The notes under the pieces: generated by a model
Database searches by the model: none
The model's input: only the letters and a program-made list of their open reading frames with translations
What the model was told of the DNA's origin: nothing
Shown here: piece after piece, positions 33,441-41,607 of the stretch
Position numbering within the stretch: the first letter of the stretch is position 1
Layout: each line of letters starts with the position of its first letter
NCBI GenBank assembly: GCA_964409645.1
Contig: CAYPEK010000029.1
Coordinates: 1 to 42,212, forward strand
Direction: 5' to 3'
Source: CAYPEK01 sp964409645
GTDB taxonomy: Bacteria > UBP15 > UBA6099
Length of the DNA: 42,212 nt
Program-made: the position numbers and the translations under genes

Positions 33441-33469
33441 CCCCGCACGCCAAAGCCGCGCGAACGGAT

Positions 33470-33498
33470 TTGAAACGCGGGCGCGCCGCCGGTAGAAT
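33470..33498 (+). promoter_or_regulatory. Promoter of trmL, placed for a leaderless mRNA
   Basis: TTGAAA (33470-33475), 17 bases, TAGAAT (33493-33498). The predicted start of transcription is at about 33505, two bases before the ATG at 33507. No Shine-Dalgarno sequence is present. Confidence 0.62.
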
Positions 33499-33506
33499 TA
33501 TTCATC

Positions 33507-33992
33507 ATGGAAACGGCGGTCCCGCCACTGCACATCGTTTACGTCGGCCCGGAAATTCCGCAGAACACCGGCAGCACGGCGCGTCTCTGCGCGGCAACAG
33601 GAATACCGCTCCATCTCGTCGGCCGCCTCGGTTTCCGTATCGACGACAAAGCCGTGAAACGCGCAGGGCTCGACTACTGGCATAGCGTCACTGTTCTGAG
33701 ACACAAGGAATTCGCCGATCTCGAAGCGGAAGCGCCGGGCGCGCGGTTTCTCCTGTTTTCGAAATCGGCGCAAAAGCTCTACACGGAAGCCGAGTATCAG
33801 CGTGGCGACTACCTCGTGTTCGGCGCGGAAACAAAAGGCCTGCCCGCCGACCTGATGGATAAATATAAGGATAACTGTTATAGGATACCGATATTGCCCG
33901 CCGTCCGGAGCCTCAACCTCGCAACCTCGACCGGCATAGTCGTTTACGAAGCGCTCCGGCAGTTGGGGTTTCCCCACATGGAGCAAAGGTAA
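33507..33992 (+). CDS. trmL: tRNA (cytidine/uridine-34 2'-O)-methyltransferase, TrmL-like
   Basis: A 161-residue SPOUT-class methyltransferase that uses SAM to methylate the wobble-base ribose of certain leucine tRNAs. The N-terminal VYVGPEIPQNTGSTARLCAATG, the middle YLVFGAETKGLP and the C-terminal knot RIPILPAVRSLNLATSTGIVVYEALRQLGF match the family in order and spacing. The length is typical for TrmL. The promoter lies so close to the ATG that the mRNA is probably leaderless. It converges on a gene of foreign composition, only 19 bases away. Confidence 0.93.
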   Translation: METAVPPLHIVYVGPEIPQNTGSTARLCAATGIPLHLVGRLGFRIDDKAVKRAGLDYWHSVTVLRHKEFADLEAEAPGARFLLFSKSAQKLYTEAEYQRGDYLVFGAETKGLPADLMDKYKDNCYRIPILPAVRSLNLATSTGIVVYEALRQLGFPHMEQR

Positions 33993-34011
33993 TAGTTAGA
34001 GCTTAACAATT

Positions 34012-34890
34012 TTAAGCGTTAAAATTAATTCCTGCTTTTTGAGACTTCATAATTAAGTAGTTTACAAATGCCGAACATGAAACTAGCATATATTTTGCAT
34101 CTGCAAAGTCACATGCATCTTTATCATTAATTGCGTGTCTTATTCCGTTTGCATCGCTGGTATATCCGTATATGGACTCATAACCTTTTTTTAGTGCTGG
34201 GTGCAATTCAACTTTCTTTGTTTTCTCAATTGTGTTTAATGCGTCTCCAAGGGTTGCATTTTCTTTTTCAACGATTATTCGACAAATTGATTCAATAGCG
34301 GAGATAGATTCTTTAATTGAATTTCGACAATCAGGATTCTTTTTATCTGACATTAATTTTAAAGCGGTTTTCAGATGTTCGTTTACCCCGTCCATGTTAT
34401 TTTTATCCGATTCAGTTATCGCAGTTTCGATTTCACTGATTTCGCTTTCATTTGTGATAGGTGTAACAACGCCATTAATCAGAGTATAACCTGAGCTATT
34501 ATCTTCTAATGATTTTATAGCTTCTATAATAAAGATCATTGATTGTCTTTTTTCTGTTTCGTTCATTACAGGGAATTGATCATAAATAAACTCGATCAAG
34601 TCATATATTCTGTACCACTCACCTTCGAAGAAAAAATTTTTAATTTCATCAAAATATCTTTTCATAGAAATGGCAGATATCAAATCTAATTGCCTCATTA
34701 AAAATTTACTCCAAAGATCCGAATACAGTCCTTTACGATAGGACTCATCAATGAATCTAACATTATTATCGAATAAAGCTGAGTAAAACGCGTTCCATAA
34801 GTCTGTCCTTAAATCATTATCAATATCATTAAACTGAATAGCTTTTGGGGCGGTTATTCCCATTCTTTCAGAAAATCGCTTTTTCTTCAT
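34012..34890 (-). CDS. AbiJ-like (AbiJ_NTD4 + HEPN) abortive-infection protein
   Basis: A 292-residue protein. The N-terminal part (FSERMGITAPKAIQFNDIDNDLRTDLWNAF) resembles the AbiJ N-terminal domain 4. The C-terminal half (PDCRNSIKESISAIESICRII, LHPALKKGYESIYGYTSDANGIRHA) resembles the HEPN-type domain linked to it in phage-defence proteins; it is probably a ribonuclease toxin triggered by infection. The strict HEPN Rx4-6H motif is not obvious: His follows the Arg directly in GIRHA. The gene is much more A+T-rich than its neighbours (18 G/C of 60 at 34321-34380), pointing to recent acquisition. AAGGAT precedes the ATG. No partner gene, integrase or terminal repeat is next to it. Confidence 0.75.
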   Translation of the reverse strand: MKKKRFSERMGITAPKAIQFNDIDNDLRTDLWNAFYSALFDNNVRFIDESYRKGLYSDLWSKFLMRQLDLISAISMKRYFDEIKNFFFEGEWYRIYDLIEFIYDQFPVMNETEKRQSMIFIIEAIKSLEDNSSGYTLINGVVTPITNESEISEIETAITESDKNNMDGVNEHLKTALKLMSDKKNPDCRNSIKESISAIESICRIIVEKENATLGDALNTIEKTKKVELHPALKKGYESIYGYTSDANGIRHAINDKDACDFADAKYMLVSCSAFVNYLIMKSQKAGINFNA

Positions 34891-35006
34891 TTCTGATCCT
34901 TATAAGCCGTAATTAAAATGATAATGAGTGGCACTCGACATCAAATAATAATATGTTGTTTAGAAACAAGTCAAATATTGCAAAAAAATACGGTTGAGAT
35001 CGATTT
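34891..35006. other. Spacer between the AbiJ-like gene and rtcB
   Basis: This 116-base spacer is also A+T-rich, especially 34911-34990, and lies between two minus-strand genes. It holds the ribosome-binding site of the AbiJ-like gene. No repeat or attachment site is evident. The acquired segment therefore appears to reach from about 34000 to about 34995. Confidence 0.5.
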
Positions 35007-36464
35007 TCAGCCTTTGATGACGATTAGCGGCTTGAGTTTAGCGACAGATTTCGCGAGGCCGGCGTTGACGCACGTGCTGACGACGAACTCGACGTTTTTG
35101 TAGGCGTCGGGCGCTTCCTCAAGGATCGCCTTTTTCGATTTCGCCTGAATCTTTACGCCGCGCGCGGCGAGGTCGCCGAGGACACGGTCCGCGCTGAGTC
35201 CGGACTTCGCGGCCGAGCGGCTCATGCGGCGGCCCGCGCCGTGGCAGATCGACCCGAACGTTTCTTTCAGCGTCAGTTCCGTTCCGAGCATGACGTACGA
35301 AGCGCGGCCCATGTCGCCGGGGACGAGCACGGGCTGGCCGATGTTTTTGTATCTTTCCGGCAACTCCTCGCGTCCGGCGGGAAACGCGCGCGTCGCGCCT
35401 TTTCTGTGGACGCAGACGGTGCGCTCGCGTCCGCTGCTGTCGGTGTGGCGCTCGAATTTCGCTATGTTGTGGCTGACGTCGTACACGAGGCGCAGGCCGA
35501 GCCGCTCGGCGGGTTTGCCGAACACGCGCTCGAACGCGCCCCGCGCGAAGTGGGTGAGGCAGTGCCGGTTCGCCCACGCGAAGTTGGCGGCGGCGCACAT
35601 CGAGTTGTAATAGGCGCGGCCCTCGGGCGAGCCGAGCGGCGCGCATGAAAGTTGGCTGTCCGGCAGGCTGATGCCGTACTTCTGCCGTGCCGAGCGCATG
35701 ACTTTGATGAAATCCTCGCAGACCTGATGGCCGAGCCCGCGCGAGCCGGAGTGGATCATCACGGCGGCGGCGCCTTTGCGGAGCCCCATCACGCGGGCGG
35801 CGTCGGTGTCGAAAATTTCGACGATCTCCTGCACCTCGACGAAGTGGTTGCCCGCGCCGAGCGTGCCGAGCTGGTCGTTCCCGCGCTCCCGCGCGCGGCG
35901 GCTCACGCCGTCGGTGTCGTCGGTTTCGAGCGCGCCGTATTCCTCGCAGTTCTCGATGTCCTCCGCCCAGCCGTAGCCGTTTTTCGCGGCCCAGCGCGCG
36001 CCTTTGCGGAGCACCTGTTCCATTTTCTTGTCGTCGAGCCGGATGTCGCCGCCGGCGCCGACGCCGCACGGGATATCGCGGAAAAGCTGCGCCGCGAGCG
36101 CGTCCGACTTCGCTCGCACGTCCGCCGCGTCGATGTCGCTCCCGATCAGCCGCACGCCGCAGTTGATGTCGAACCCGACGCCGCCGGGCGAGATCACCCC
36201 GTCGCCCTCCGCCATCGCCGCGACGCCCCCGATCGGGAACCCGTAGCCGTAGTGGATGTCCGGCATCGCGATCGAATAGTCCACGATGCCCGGCAGCATG
36301 GCGACGTTCATCACCTGCTTCGGTGCGTCGTCATCCAGCAACTCCTCGTAAATCTTCGGCCCGGCGTAAATCATGCCTGGCACGCGCATGCCTTCGCACG
36401 CCGTCTTCGGTATTCTTATCCGGCAGTTGTCGATTCTCTCTATGTTGTTCGTCCAGTTTGCCAA
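35007..36464 (-). CDS. rtcB: RNA-splicing ligase RtcB
   Basis: A 485-residue RtcB that joins RNA 2',3'-cyclic phosphate or 3'-phosphate ends to 5'-OH ends using GTP and Mn2+, acting in tRNA or rRNA repair. The metal site GVGFDINCGVRL (Asp99, Cys102) is intact. The others follow in order: GAGNHFVEVQ, IHSGSRGLGHQV, and the guanylylated-His motif CHGAGRRMSRSAA near the C-terminus. The start is TTG at 36464, with GGAGA upstream. The gene follows archease by 16 bases. No rtcA or rtcR is beside it, so sigma-54 control as in E. coli is not indicated. Confidence 0.96.
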   Translation of the reverse strand: MANWTNNIERIDNCRIRIPKTACEGMRVPGMIYAGPKIYEELLDDDAPKQVMNVAMLPGIVDYSIAMPDIHYGYGFPIGGVAAMAEGDGVISPGGVGFDINCGVRLIGSDIDAADVRAKSDALAAQLFRDIPCGVGAGGDIRLDDKKMEQVLRKGARWAAKNGYGWAEDIENCEEYGALETDDTDGVSRRARERGNDQLGTLGAGNHFVEVQEIVEIFDTDAARVMGLRKGAAAVMIHSGSRGLGHQVCEDFIKVMRSARQKYGISLPDSQLSCAPLGSPEGRAYYNSMCAAANFAWANRHCLTHFARGAFERVFGKPAERLGLRLVYDVSHNIAKFERHTDSSGRERTVCVHRKGATRAFPAGREELPERYKNIGQPVLVPGDMGRASYVMLGTELTLKETFGSICHGAGRRMSRSAAKSGLSADRVLGDLAARGVKIQAKSKKAILEEAPDAYKNVEFVVSTCVNAGLAKSVAKLKPLIVIKG

Positions 36465-36480
36465 TGTTTTCTCCGTCTCG

Positions 36481-36888
36481 TCATAAATCGAAATATATTG
36501 TTGTCTCGAATCCTTTGAGTGTTTTGTCGATGCTGAGGAGGTGGTGGGTTACCGCCTTTATTTCAGTGCCCGCGAATGCGCCGCGCGTGCGCAGCCCGCT
36601 TACGTCCGCGACAATTTTCTTAGGGCCGATCTCCGCGACTTCCGCGTCGAGCAGGAAGAACTTTTTCACCTCGAACAGATAGATGAGTTCGGATAGCCAA
36701 TCGACAATGAGTTGCTCCGTGTCGTCCGCTTCGAGCTCGACGCGGTGCGACTCCGGCCAGCCCTCCGGCGGTTCCGCGGAGATTATGCCGAACATCCCGC
36801 GGGCGGCGTCCGCGAACAGACGCGCGAGGTCGCCTCCGCTGACGTGCAGCCCGACGTCCGCCTTGTGGTCCACGATCTCGTACGGCAT
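36481..36888 (-). CDS. Archease, RtcB activator
   Basis: A 135-residue archease. This small protein speeds RtcB guanylylation and helps turn over the ligase. It opens YEIVDHKADVGLHVSG, the conserved HxADVG metal-binding start, and ends AVTHHLLSI-DKTLKGFETTIYFDL as in the family. It is the first gene of the archease-rtcB pair. TATAAT lies six bases before the ATG, which would put the first transcribed base at the A of ATG; no Shine-Dalgarno sequence is present. The pairing with rtcB confirms its role. Confidence 0.93.
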   Translation of the reverse strand: MPYEIVDHKADVGLHVSGGDLARLFADAARGMFGIISAEPPEGWPESHRVELEADDTEQLIVDWLSELIYLFEVKKFFLLDAEVAEIGPKKIVADVSGLRTRGAFAGTEIKAVTHHLLSIDKTLKGFETTIYFDL

Positions 36889-36894
36889 AAACCA

Positions 36895-36900
36895 ATTATA
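36895..36900 (-). promoter_or_regulatory. -10 element of archease-rtcB (leaderless start)
   Basis: TATAAT on the minus strand ends exactly six bases before the archease ATG, so the mRNA would begin at the start codon. A clear -35 is not seen. Confidence 0.45.
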
Positions 36901-36917
36901 ACGCTTTATTACGCTGT

Positions 36918-36946
36918 TTGTATGCCGCGCGTCATAGTGTTAAACT
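36918..36946 (+). promoter_or_regulatory. Promoter of the secreted-protein gene, leaderless type
   Basis: TTGTAT (36918-36923), 17 bases, TAAACT (36941-36946) preceded by TGT, an extended -10. The predicted start is one base before the GTG at 36954. It is divergent from the archease promoter. Confidence 0.5.
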
Positions 36947-36953
36947 ATTTGCG

Positions 36954-38066
36954 GTGAGAAAAGCGATATACATTTTTGCAATTGCGTTGTCGATGTTGGC
37001 GGCAGTAGTCGCGCGCGCGCAGAATTTCAACGAGCCGGAGAGCACATCGACGGATGTCAGCGCGATGACGACACGAAATATCTGCAAAAATGTCTGCTTC
37101 GAGCGGGTGACGGGAGGGCTGTTCACATGCAGCCAGTTGTGCCCGTTCGACGACGACGTGCGGCTCGTGACCGGCCTCGACTACCTCACCCGCAACGTGC
37201 GCGTGAAGCTGCTTCCGCCGATGATGAAGGACATTACGCTTGATCCCGCGAAGCCCGGGCCCGGCTCGAAAGTAACCGCGCGGATTGTGCCGGTTTCGAC
37301 CGAACTGGAGGAAATGACGCTCATCTCGACGAAGGTGGTATATGCGTTTGACGAACCGGCAAACTGGCAGTCGGTTGTGCCGTCTCTCGATCCGGCGAAC
37401 CGGTATTGGGAGGCGGGGATAGACGTGCCGGCCGGCGCGAAGAAGATGTTTGTCGCGGTACGCGCGGGGGATCAGTTTGAGGACACATACATTTCGATTC
37501 CGTGCAATGTGGACGGCGATCCGTGGAAGACGGACACTTGTTATTTCCCGCTGCTGAAGGACGAGAATTACGAGGACATCAAGAGGAAAGATATTAGCCC
37601 GGCGCAGGATATCATTAAAGTGACGTTCGGCATGGACGACCGGAAGTATTACTTCAGGTTGACAGTTCGCGACAAGATAGATCCCGGTCGCCTCTCGCCG
37701 CCGCAGGCGAACTACTATCTGATAGCTGCATACGCACCGGGCAAGGCGCCGGAAGCCGACCCGTTCGATAAGAGCGCGTTCATTTTTTACGCTCCGTATC
37801 TCGAAAAATCGGCGGACTGCAAAGTGCTGATGCGCATCGGATCGAAGTGGACGATGGACACGTCGTCCGTGAAGTGCACGCTGAAGGACGATAATACGAT
37901 CCAGTATGAAATTGCCCGCAAAGTGATACGCACGACACCCGCGGGTGAGTTTGTCGTCTATGCCGCGACGGGCATGATATACGACGAAGACAACGGAATC
38001 ATCACGGATTACACGTCCACCGCGGCCATCCGCACGGACAAGAAACCGATAGACTTCACAAAATAA
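36954..38066 (+). CDS. Secreted protein of unknown function
   Basis: A 370-residue exported protein. The GTG at 36954 begins a clear signal peptide (basic start, hydrophobic IYIFAIALSMLAAVVARAQ, likely cut after AQ or ARA). An in-frame upstream TTG-type start at 36918 lies inside the promoter and is rejected. The mature protein has six or more cysteines, four of them near the N-terminus (NICKNVC...TCSQLC), which could form disulfides in the periplasm. The rest is beta-rich, ending in a region (RKYYFRLTVRDKIDPGRLSPPQANYYLI) that hints at a carbohydrate-binding-like sandwich. I cannot assign a family. It stands alone between divergent and convergent neighbours. Confidence 0.7.
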   Translation: MRKAIYIFAIALSMLAAVVARAQNFNEPESTSTDVSAMTTRNICKNVCFERVTGGLFTCSQLCPFDDDVRLVTGLDYLTRNVRVKLLPPMMKDITLDPAKPGPGSKVTARIVPVSTELEEMTLISTKVVYAFDEPANWQSVVPSLDPANRYWEAGIDVPAGAKKMFVAVRAGDQFEDTYISIPCNVDGDPWKTDTCYFPLLKDENYEDIKRKDISPAQDIIKVTFGMDDRKYYFRLTVRDKIDPGRLSPPQANYYLIAAYAPGKAPEADPFDKSAFIFYAPYLEKSADCKVLMRIGSKWTMDTSSVKCTLKDDNTIQYEIARKVIRTTPAGEFVVYAATGMIYDEDNGIITDYTSTAAIRTDKKPIDFTK

Positions 38067-38072
38067 TTAGAA

Positions 38073-39566
38073 TCACAACACGTTTCCGGAGCGGGCGGCG
38101 GTTTGCTCGTCGTTGCGGACGGCGATTTCGCCGTTTACGAAGACCGCGTCGAATCCGACAGGGTGCTTGTTCGTGTTTCCGTAGTCCGAGCGGTCGTGCA
38201 GTTTTTCCGGGTCGAACACGACGACGTCCGCGAAGTAGCCCTCGGTGAGCAGCCCGCGCTGTTTGAGTTTCAGTTTCGCGGCGGGCTTGCCTGTCATTTT
38301 ATGTATGGCCCCTTCGATAGGGAGGAGTTTTTCTTTCAGCGCGTATTTCTCAAGGAATCGCACGGAGGTGGCGACGAGGCGCGGGTGTGGTTTGCCGTCG
38401 CGTTTTTCGACTCCGTCCGATCCGATTGTCGTCAGCGGGTGGGAGAGGATGTAGCGGACGTCGTCCTCGCTCATCATTTCACCGGCAATCGGGATTTTCG
38501 TTGCACCCTCGTTGCGTGCAAGTTCGAGCGCCGCCGCGCCCATGCTCTTTTTTGTCGCCGCCATGAAATCGCGCAGTGTTTTTCCCTCGAATTCGGGATA
38601 TTTTTTAAGTTCAAGAAAGATTATCTGCTTATCTACGTCGGGCTCCTTCTGGATGAATATGAGGAGGAGGGTCGGCAGGAATATGTTCGAGAACGAGTTG
38701 TAAGGATAGGCGTCCGTCTCGACGTCGATGCCTTCCGCGTGCGCCTCTTCGAGCATGGCAAGGGTGCGCTTCACTTTCCCCCAGTTGCGTTTCAGCACTG
38801 CTTTGTGGTGCGATATCTGGAGCGACACGCCGGTCTTGCGCGCGGCGTCGAGCGCTTCTTTCATTGCGGCTTCGACCTTGTCCATCTCGTTGCGGACGTG
38901 AGTGCTGTAGAGCGCGCCGCGCCCGGCGGCGACCCTGCAAAGCTCGACCACTTCCTCCGGCAACGAGAAGCTCTGCGTCGGATACGCGAGCCCTGTGGAG
39001 AACCCGCGAGCGCCCTCGTCGAGCGACTGCGCGAGCAGCGATTTCATCTCTTCGATCTGTTTTGCGTTCGCCTTCGCGGGCATCGCCCCCATCGTCATCA
39101 GGCGCAGGTTGCCGTAGCCGACCTGAGAGAAGACGTTCGCGCCGAGTTTGTTCGCGCGGATGCGTTCGAGGTATTCGCCCATGGACGACCAGTCGAACGG
39201 GCAGTATTTGCCGAACATGCCGCCCGCGAATTTATAGAAGATTTTTTTCATGCGTTCGCTTGAGGGCGCGCCGGAGAACCCGCATGTGCCCATGACGGAG
39301 GTGGTGAAGCCCTGTCGAAGTTTAGCGGTCATGGAGCCGTCAACGGAGAGCAGGAAGTCGGAGTGGGCGTGCATGTCGATGAAGCCCGGACAAACGATTT
39401 TGCCCGTGGCGTCGATTTCGGCGGTGTCGGGCGCGCCCGCCGCGGCCGTGGCGGCGTCGCCGACCGATTTGATGCGGTCGTTCTCGATCAGGATGTCTTT
39501 TTTTGCGCCCGTGGCGCCGCTCCCGTCGATCACGAGCCCGTTCCGGATAAGTGTTCTTTTCGCCAT
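38073..39566 (-). CDS. N-acyl-D-amino-acid deacylase family amidohydrolase, copy 2
   Basis: A 497-residue amidohydrolase, close in outline to D-aminoacylase and a paralogue of the protein encoded at 21592. NGLVIDGSGATGAKKDILI opens the beta-sandwich. DMHAHSDF gives the first metal ligands, then GTCGFSGAP, STGLAYPTQ, THVRNEMDKV, QISHHKA (a metal-binding His pair) and ETDAYPYNSFS. SDGVEKRDGKPHPR near residue 395 is the classic C-terminal motif, which copy 1 lacks. KMTGKPAAKL and YFADVVVFDPEKL close the protein. It is therefore the better candidate for a true D-aminoacylase. It converges with the secreted-protein gene, with only six bases between the stops. Confidence 0.9.
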   Translation of the reverse strand: MAKRTLIRNGLVIDGSGATGAKKDILIENDRIKSVGDAATAAAGAPDTAEIDATGKIVCPGFIDMHAHSDFLLSVDGSMTAKLRQGFTTSVMGTCGFSGAPSSERMKKIFYKFAGGMFGKYCPFDWSSMGEYLERIRANKLGANVFSQVGYGNLRLMTMGAMPAKANAKQIEEMKSLLAQSLDEGARGFSTGLAYPTQSFSLPEEVVELCRVAAGRGALYSTHVRNEMDKVEAAMKEALDAARKTGVSLQISHHKAVLKRNWGKVKRTLAMLEEAHAEGIDVETDAYPYNSFSNIFLPTLLLIFIQKEPDVDKQIIFLELKKYPEFEGKTLRDFMAATKKSMGAAALELARNEGATKIPIAGEMMSEDDVRYILSHPLTTIGSDGVEKRDGKPHPRLVATSVRFLEKYALKEKLLPIEGAIHKMTGKPAAKLKLKQRGLLTEGYFADVVVFDPEKLHDRSDYGNTNKHPVGFDAVFVNGEIAVRNDEQTAARSGNVL

Positions 39567-39595
39567 TGTGGAGCCCCCGTAGGTTGTTCATGCGA

Positions 39596-39601
39596 ATTAT
39601 A
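39596..39601 (-). promoter_or_regulatory. -10 element before amidohydrolase copy 2
   Basis: TATAAT on the minus strand 29 bases before the ATG, leaving a leader of about 22 bases. No good -35 is visible. Confidence 0.38.
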
Positions 39602-39628
39602 ATAAATTTCCGGCAAAAATTCTGTTCC

Positions 39629-39657
39629 TTCACAACTGAAAATTAACATTATATACT
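39629..39657 (+). promoter_or_regulatory. Promoter of the PfkB-family kinase gene
   Basis: TTCACA (39629-39634), 17 bases, TATACT (39652-39657). Predicted start near 39664, 34 bases before the ATG. It overlaps the divergent promoter region of the amidohydrolase. Confidence 0.55.
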
Positions 39658-39697
39658 ATTGTACGTTTTTGAAATTTGAGCTGGAGCGGATGGCGAC

Positions 39698-40846
39698 ATG
39701 AGGGAAAACGAGATTGAGTTGGCGAGGGCGCTGCGCAAGACCGTAGCTACTAAGAAGAGAACACCGAGCAACAGGAAAGCGGTTGTCGGCCTCGATGGGT
39801 TCATCGACGAGATAGTCCACGTTGTGGCTTTGAGAAAAAATCACGAGGAATACGAGCGTTTGGTTTCGATGTCGGAATACGCGGACCGCATCAAGAGTTT
39901 CGCGGGGATGAGCGGGAACATCGAGTACGTGACGCAGAGGATAAAGATCGGCGGCAACGGACCGATCATGGCGAACGCGATTGCGTCGCTGGACGTGCCG
40001 ACGACGTACATCGGAAACATCGGATGGCCGGATGTAAACCCGGTGTTCAAGCCGATGGAGGAGCGGGCGGACCTGATCACGCTCGCTGAAGCGTGCCACA
40101 CTGACGCGATCGAGTTCCACGACGGAAAGATTATGATCGGCAAGATGACGCCGGTGAAAGATGTGAATTGGGACAGGCTGATGCAGGTGGTCGGACTCGA
40201 AAAGCTGACGTACCTGATGGAAACGGCTGACCTGCTCGCGCTCGTGAACTGGTCCATGCTTCCGCACATGGCGGACATCTGGGACAACATGATCGAAAAG
40301 GTTTGCCCGAGGCTCGATCCGGGACGCGAGCGGTTCATTTTCTTTGACCTCGCGGACCCGCAGAAGCGGCCGGTCGAGGATATGAAGCGGATGCTCGCGC
40401 TGGTGCAGCGCTTCTCGGAGTTCTACCGGGTGATATTCGGGCTGAACGAACGGGAGTCGTATCAGATCGCGCAAGCGTTGGGAATAGACACGGCCGAAGG
40501 CGCGCCGGACAGGGTCGAGCAGGTTTGCGCCGCGATCTCCGACAAGCTCGGAATCTACTGCATGGTCGTTCATCCGGTCGAGTTCGCGGTGACGACGATT
40601 AACGGAAAGACGTACAGGCAGGATGGCCCTCACACGACGCGGCCGGTGATCACGACTGGCGCCGGCGACCATTTCAACGCGGCGTTCTGCCTTGGCAATA
40701 TGCTCGGGATGGACCCGCAGACGTGCCTCCTGATGGGGGTGTGCTGCTCGGGGTATTACGTGATGACGGGCAAGACGCCCGGACTGTCCGACCTTATGGG
40801 TTTCATGGAGAACTGGCGCGACGACCCGTTCGGGTTACTGGGCTGA
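39698..40846 (+). CDS. PfkB-family carbohydrate kinase
   Basis: A 382-residue cytosolic kinase of the ribokinase/PfkB fold, which phosphorylates a sugar or nucleoside using ATP. GLDGFIDEI near residue 30 is the N-terminal substrate-binding strand, and IGGNGPIMANAIASLD near 86 matches the GG-containing sugar-binding motif. Near the C-terminus TTGAGDHFNAAFCLG carries the anion hole and catalytic base Asp324. It is longer than most family members (about 300-340 residues), with extra helical segments near 125-200. The substrate cannot be predicted. The gene has its own promoter and is followed by a G+C-rich hairpin. Confidence 0.85.
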   Translation: MRENEIELARALRKTVATKKRTPSNRKAVVGLDGFIDEIVHVVALRKNHEEYERLVSMSEYADRIKSFAGMSGNIEYVTQRIKIGGNGPIMANAIASLDVPTTYIGNIGWPDVNPVFKPMEERADLITLAEACHTDAIEFHDGKIMIGKMTPVKDVNWDRLMQVVGLEKLTYLMETADLLALVNWSMLPHMADIWDNMIEKVCPRLDPGRERFIFFDLADPQKRPVEDMKRMLALVQRFSEFYRVIFGLNERESYQIAQALGIDTAEGAPDRVEQVCAAISDKLGIYCMVVHPVEFAVTTINGKTYRQDGPHTTRPVITTGAGDHFNAAFCLGNMLGMDPQTCLLMGVCCSGYYVMTGKTPGLSDLMGFMENWRDDPFGLLG

Positions 40847-40852
40847 ATTACC

Positions 40853-40887
40853 GCGGCGAGAGCCGCCGCCGGAACTCTGATTTTTTT
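40853..40887 (+). terminator. Weak terminator-like hairpin after the PfkB kinase gene
   Basis: GCGGC, loop GAGA, GCCGC (40853-40866), followed after 14 bases by TTTTTTT. The gap before the T-run is too long for a standard intrinsic terminator. A second hairpin of GCGCGG/CCGCGC lies near 40938-40954. Confidence 0.33.
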
Positions 40888-40995
40888 GCAATAAAGCAAC
40901 TGCTGCTCCGTAATTGCGATTTTTGATCTGAAATAAGGCGCGGGTTAGCCGCGCATGGAAACAATAATTAAAAAAGGCCGACGGGGTATCTACTT

Positions 40996-41547
40996 ATGGC
41001 AACAGGTAAATCGCAACCGCAGGACTTCGCGACCAAGATGAAACGTCTCCGCAAAAAAGGAAACATTTCTATCGAGGCGCTCGCAAAAAAGACGGGGCTG
41101 GACGCCGACTTCATCCAGAAGATCGAGAACAATGAAGCCACGCCGCCCGTCTCAGTCATCATCCAGCTTTCGACCGCGCTGACGGTGGATTCCGGCGCGT
41201 TCCTCTCAGCGGACGATGCCACGACACGCAAGCGGAAGGCGGAAGGATTCATCAAGCGCAAGAACGCGTACTACTACAAGACGCTGACACCCGGTGCGGA
41301 GCATCGCCACATGAAGGGCTTTCACGTCACGATACCACCCGAGAAGACGCACGAGGGTGTCGAGTACAAGCACGATGGCGAGGAGTTTGTCTATGTGCTG
41401 GAAGGGCGGCTCGAAATTCTGGCCGACGGGAAGATGCATGTGCTGAAGAAGGGGCAGTCGATACATTTCGACTCCGGAAAGACGCACAAGCTCAGCAACC
41501 CCGGAAAGAAGGCCACCGAGCTGATAGTGATGGTTTATACGCCGTAG
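40996..41547 (+). CDS. XRE-family transcriptional regulator with cupin sensor domain
   Basis: A 183-residue regulator. The N-terminal helix-turn-helix (about residues 12-70: KMKRLRKKGNISIEALAKKTGLDADFIQKIENNEATPPVSVIIQLSTAL) is of the XRE/Cro type. The C-terminal half (about 100-183) is a small cupin with HEGVEYKHDGEEFVYVLEGRLEI and GQSIHFDSGKTHKLSNPG, holding the usual His/Glu metal ligands. Such proteins respond to a small metabolite bound in the cupin pocket. The acyl-CoA dehydrogenase gene begins 60 bases downstream in the same direction and may be controlled by it. No clear Shine-Dalgarno sequence precedes the ATG. Confidence 0.9.
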   Translation: MATGKSQPQDFATKMKRLRKKGNISIEALAKKTGLDADFIQKIENNEATPPVSVIIQLSTALTVDSGAFLSADDATTRKRKAEGFIKRKNAYYYKTLTPGAEHRHMKGFHVTIPPEKTHEGVEYKHDGEEFVYVLEGRLEILADGKMHVLKKGQSIHFDSGKTHKLSNPGKKATELIVMVYTP

Positions 41548-41607
41548 GCGCAGGGCGGCGGAAGCCCGCGCAATCGAGCAAATTCCAATTCCCTCAGAGG
41601 AGACGAC

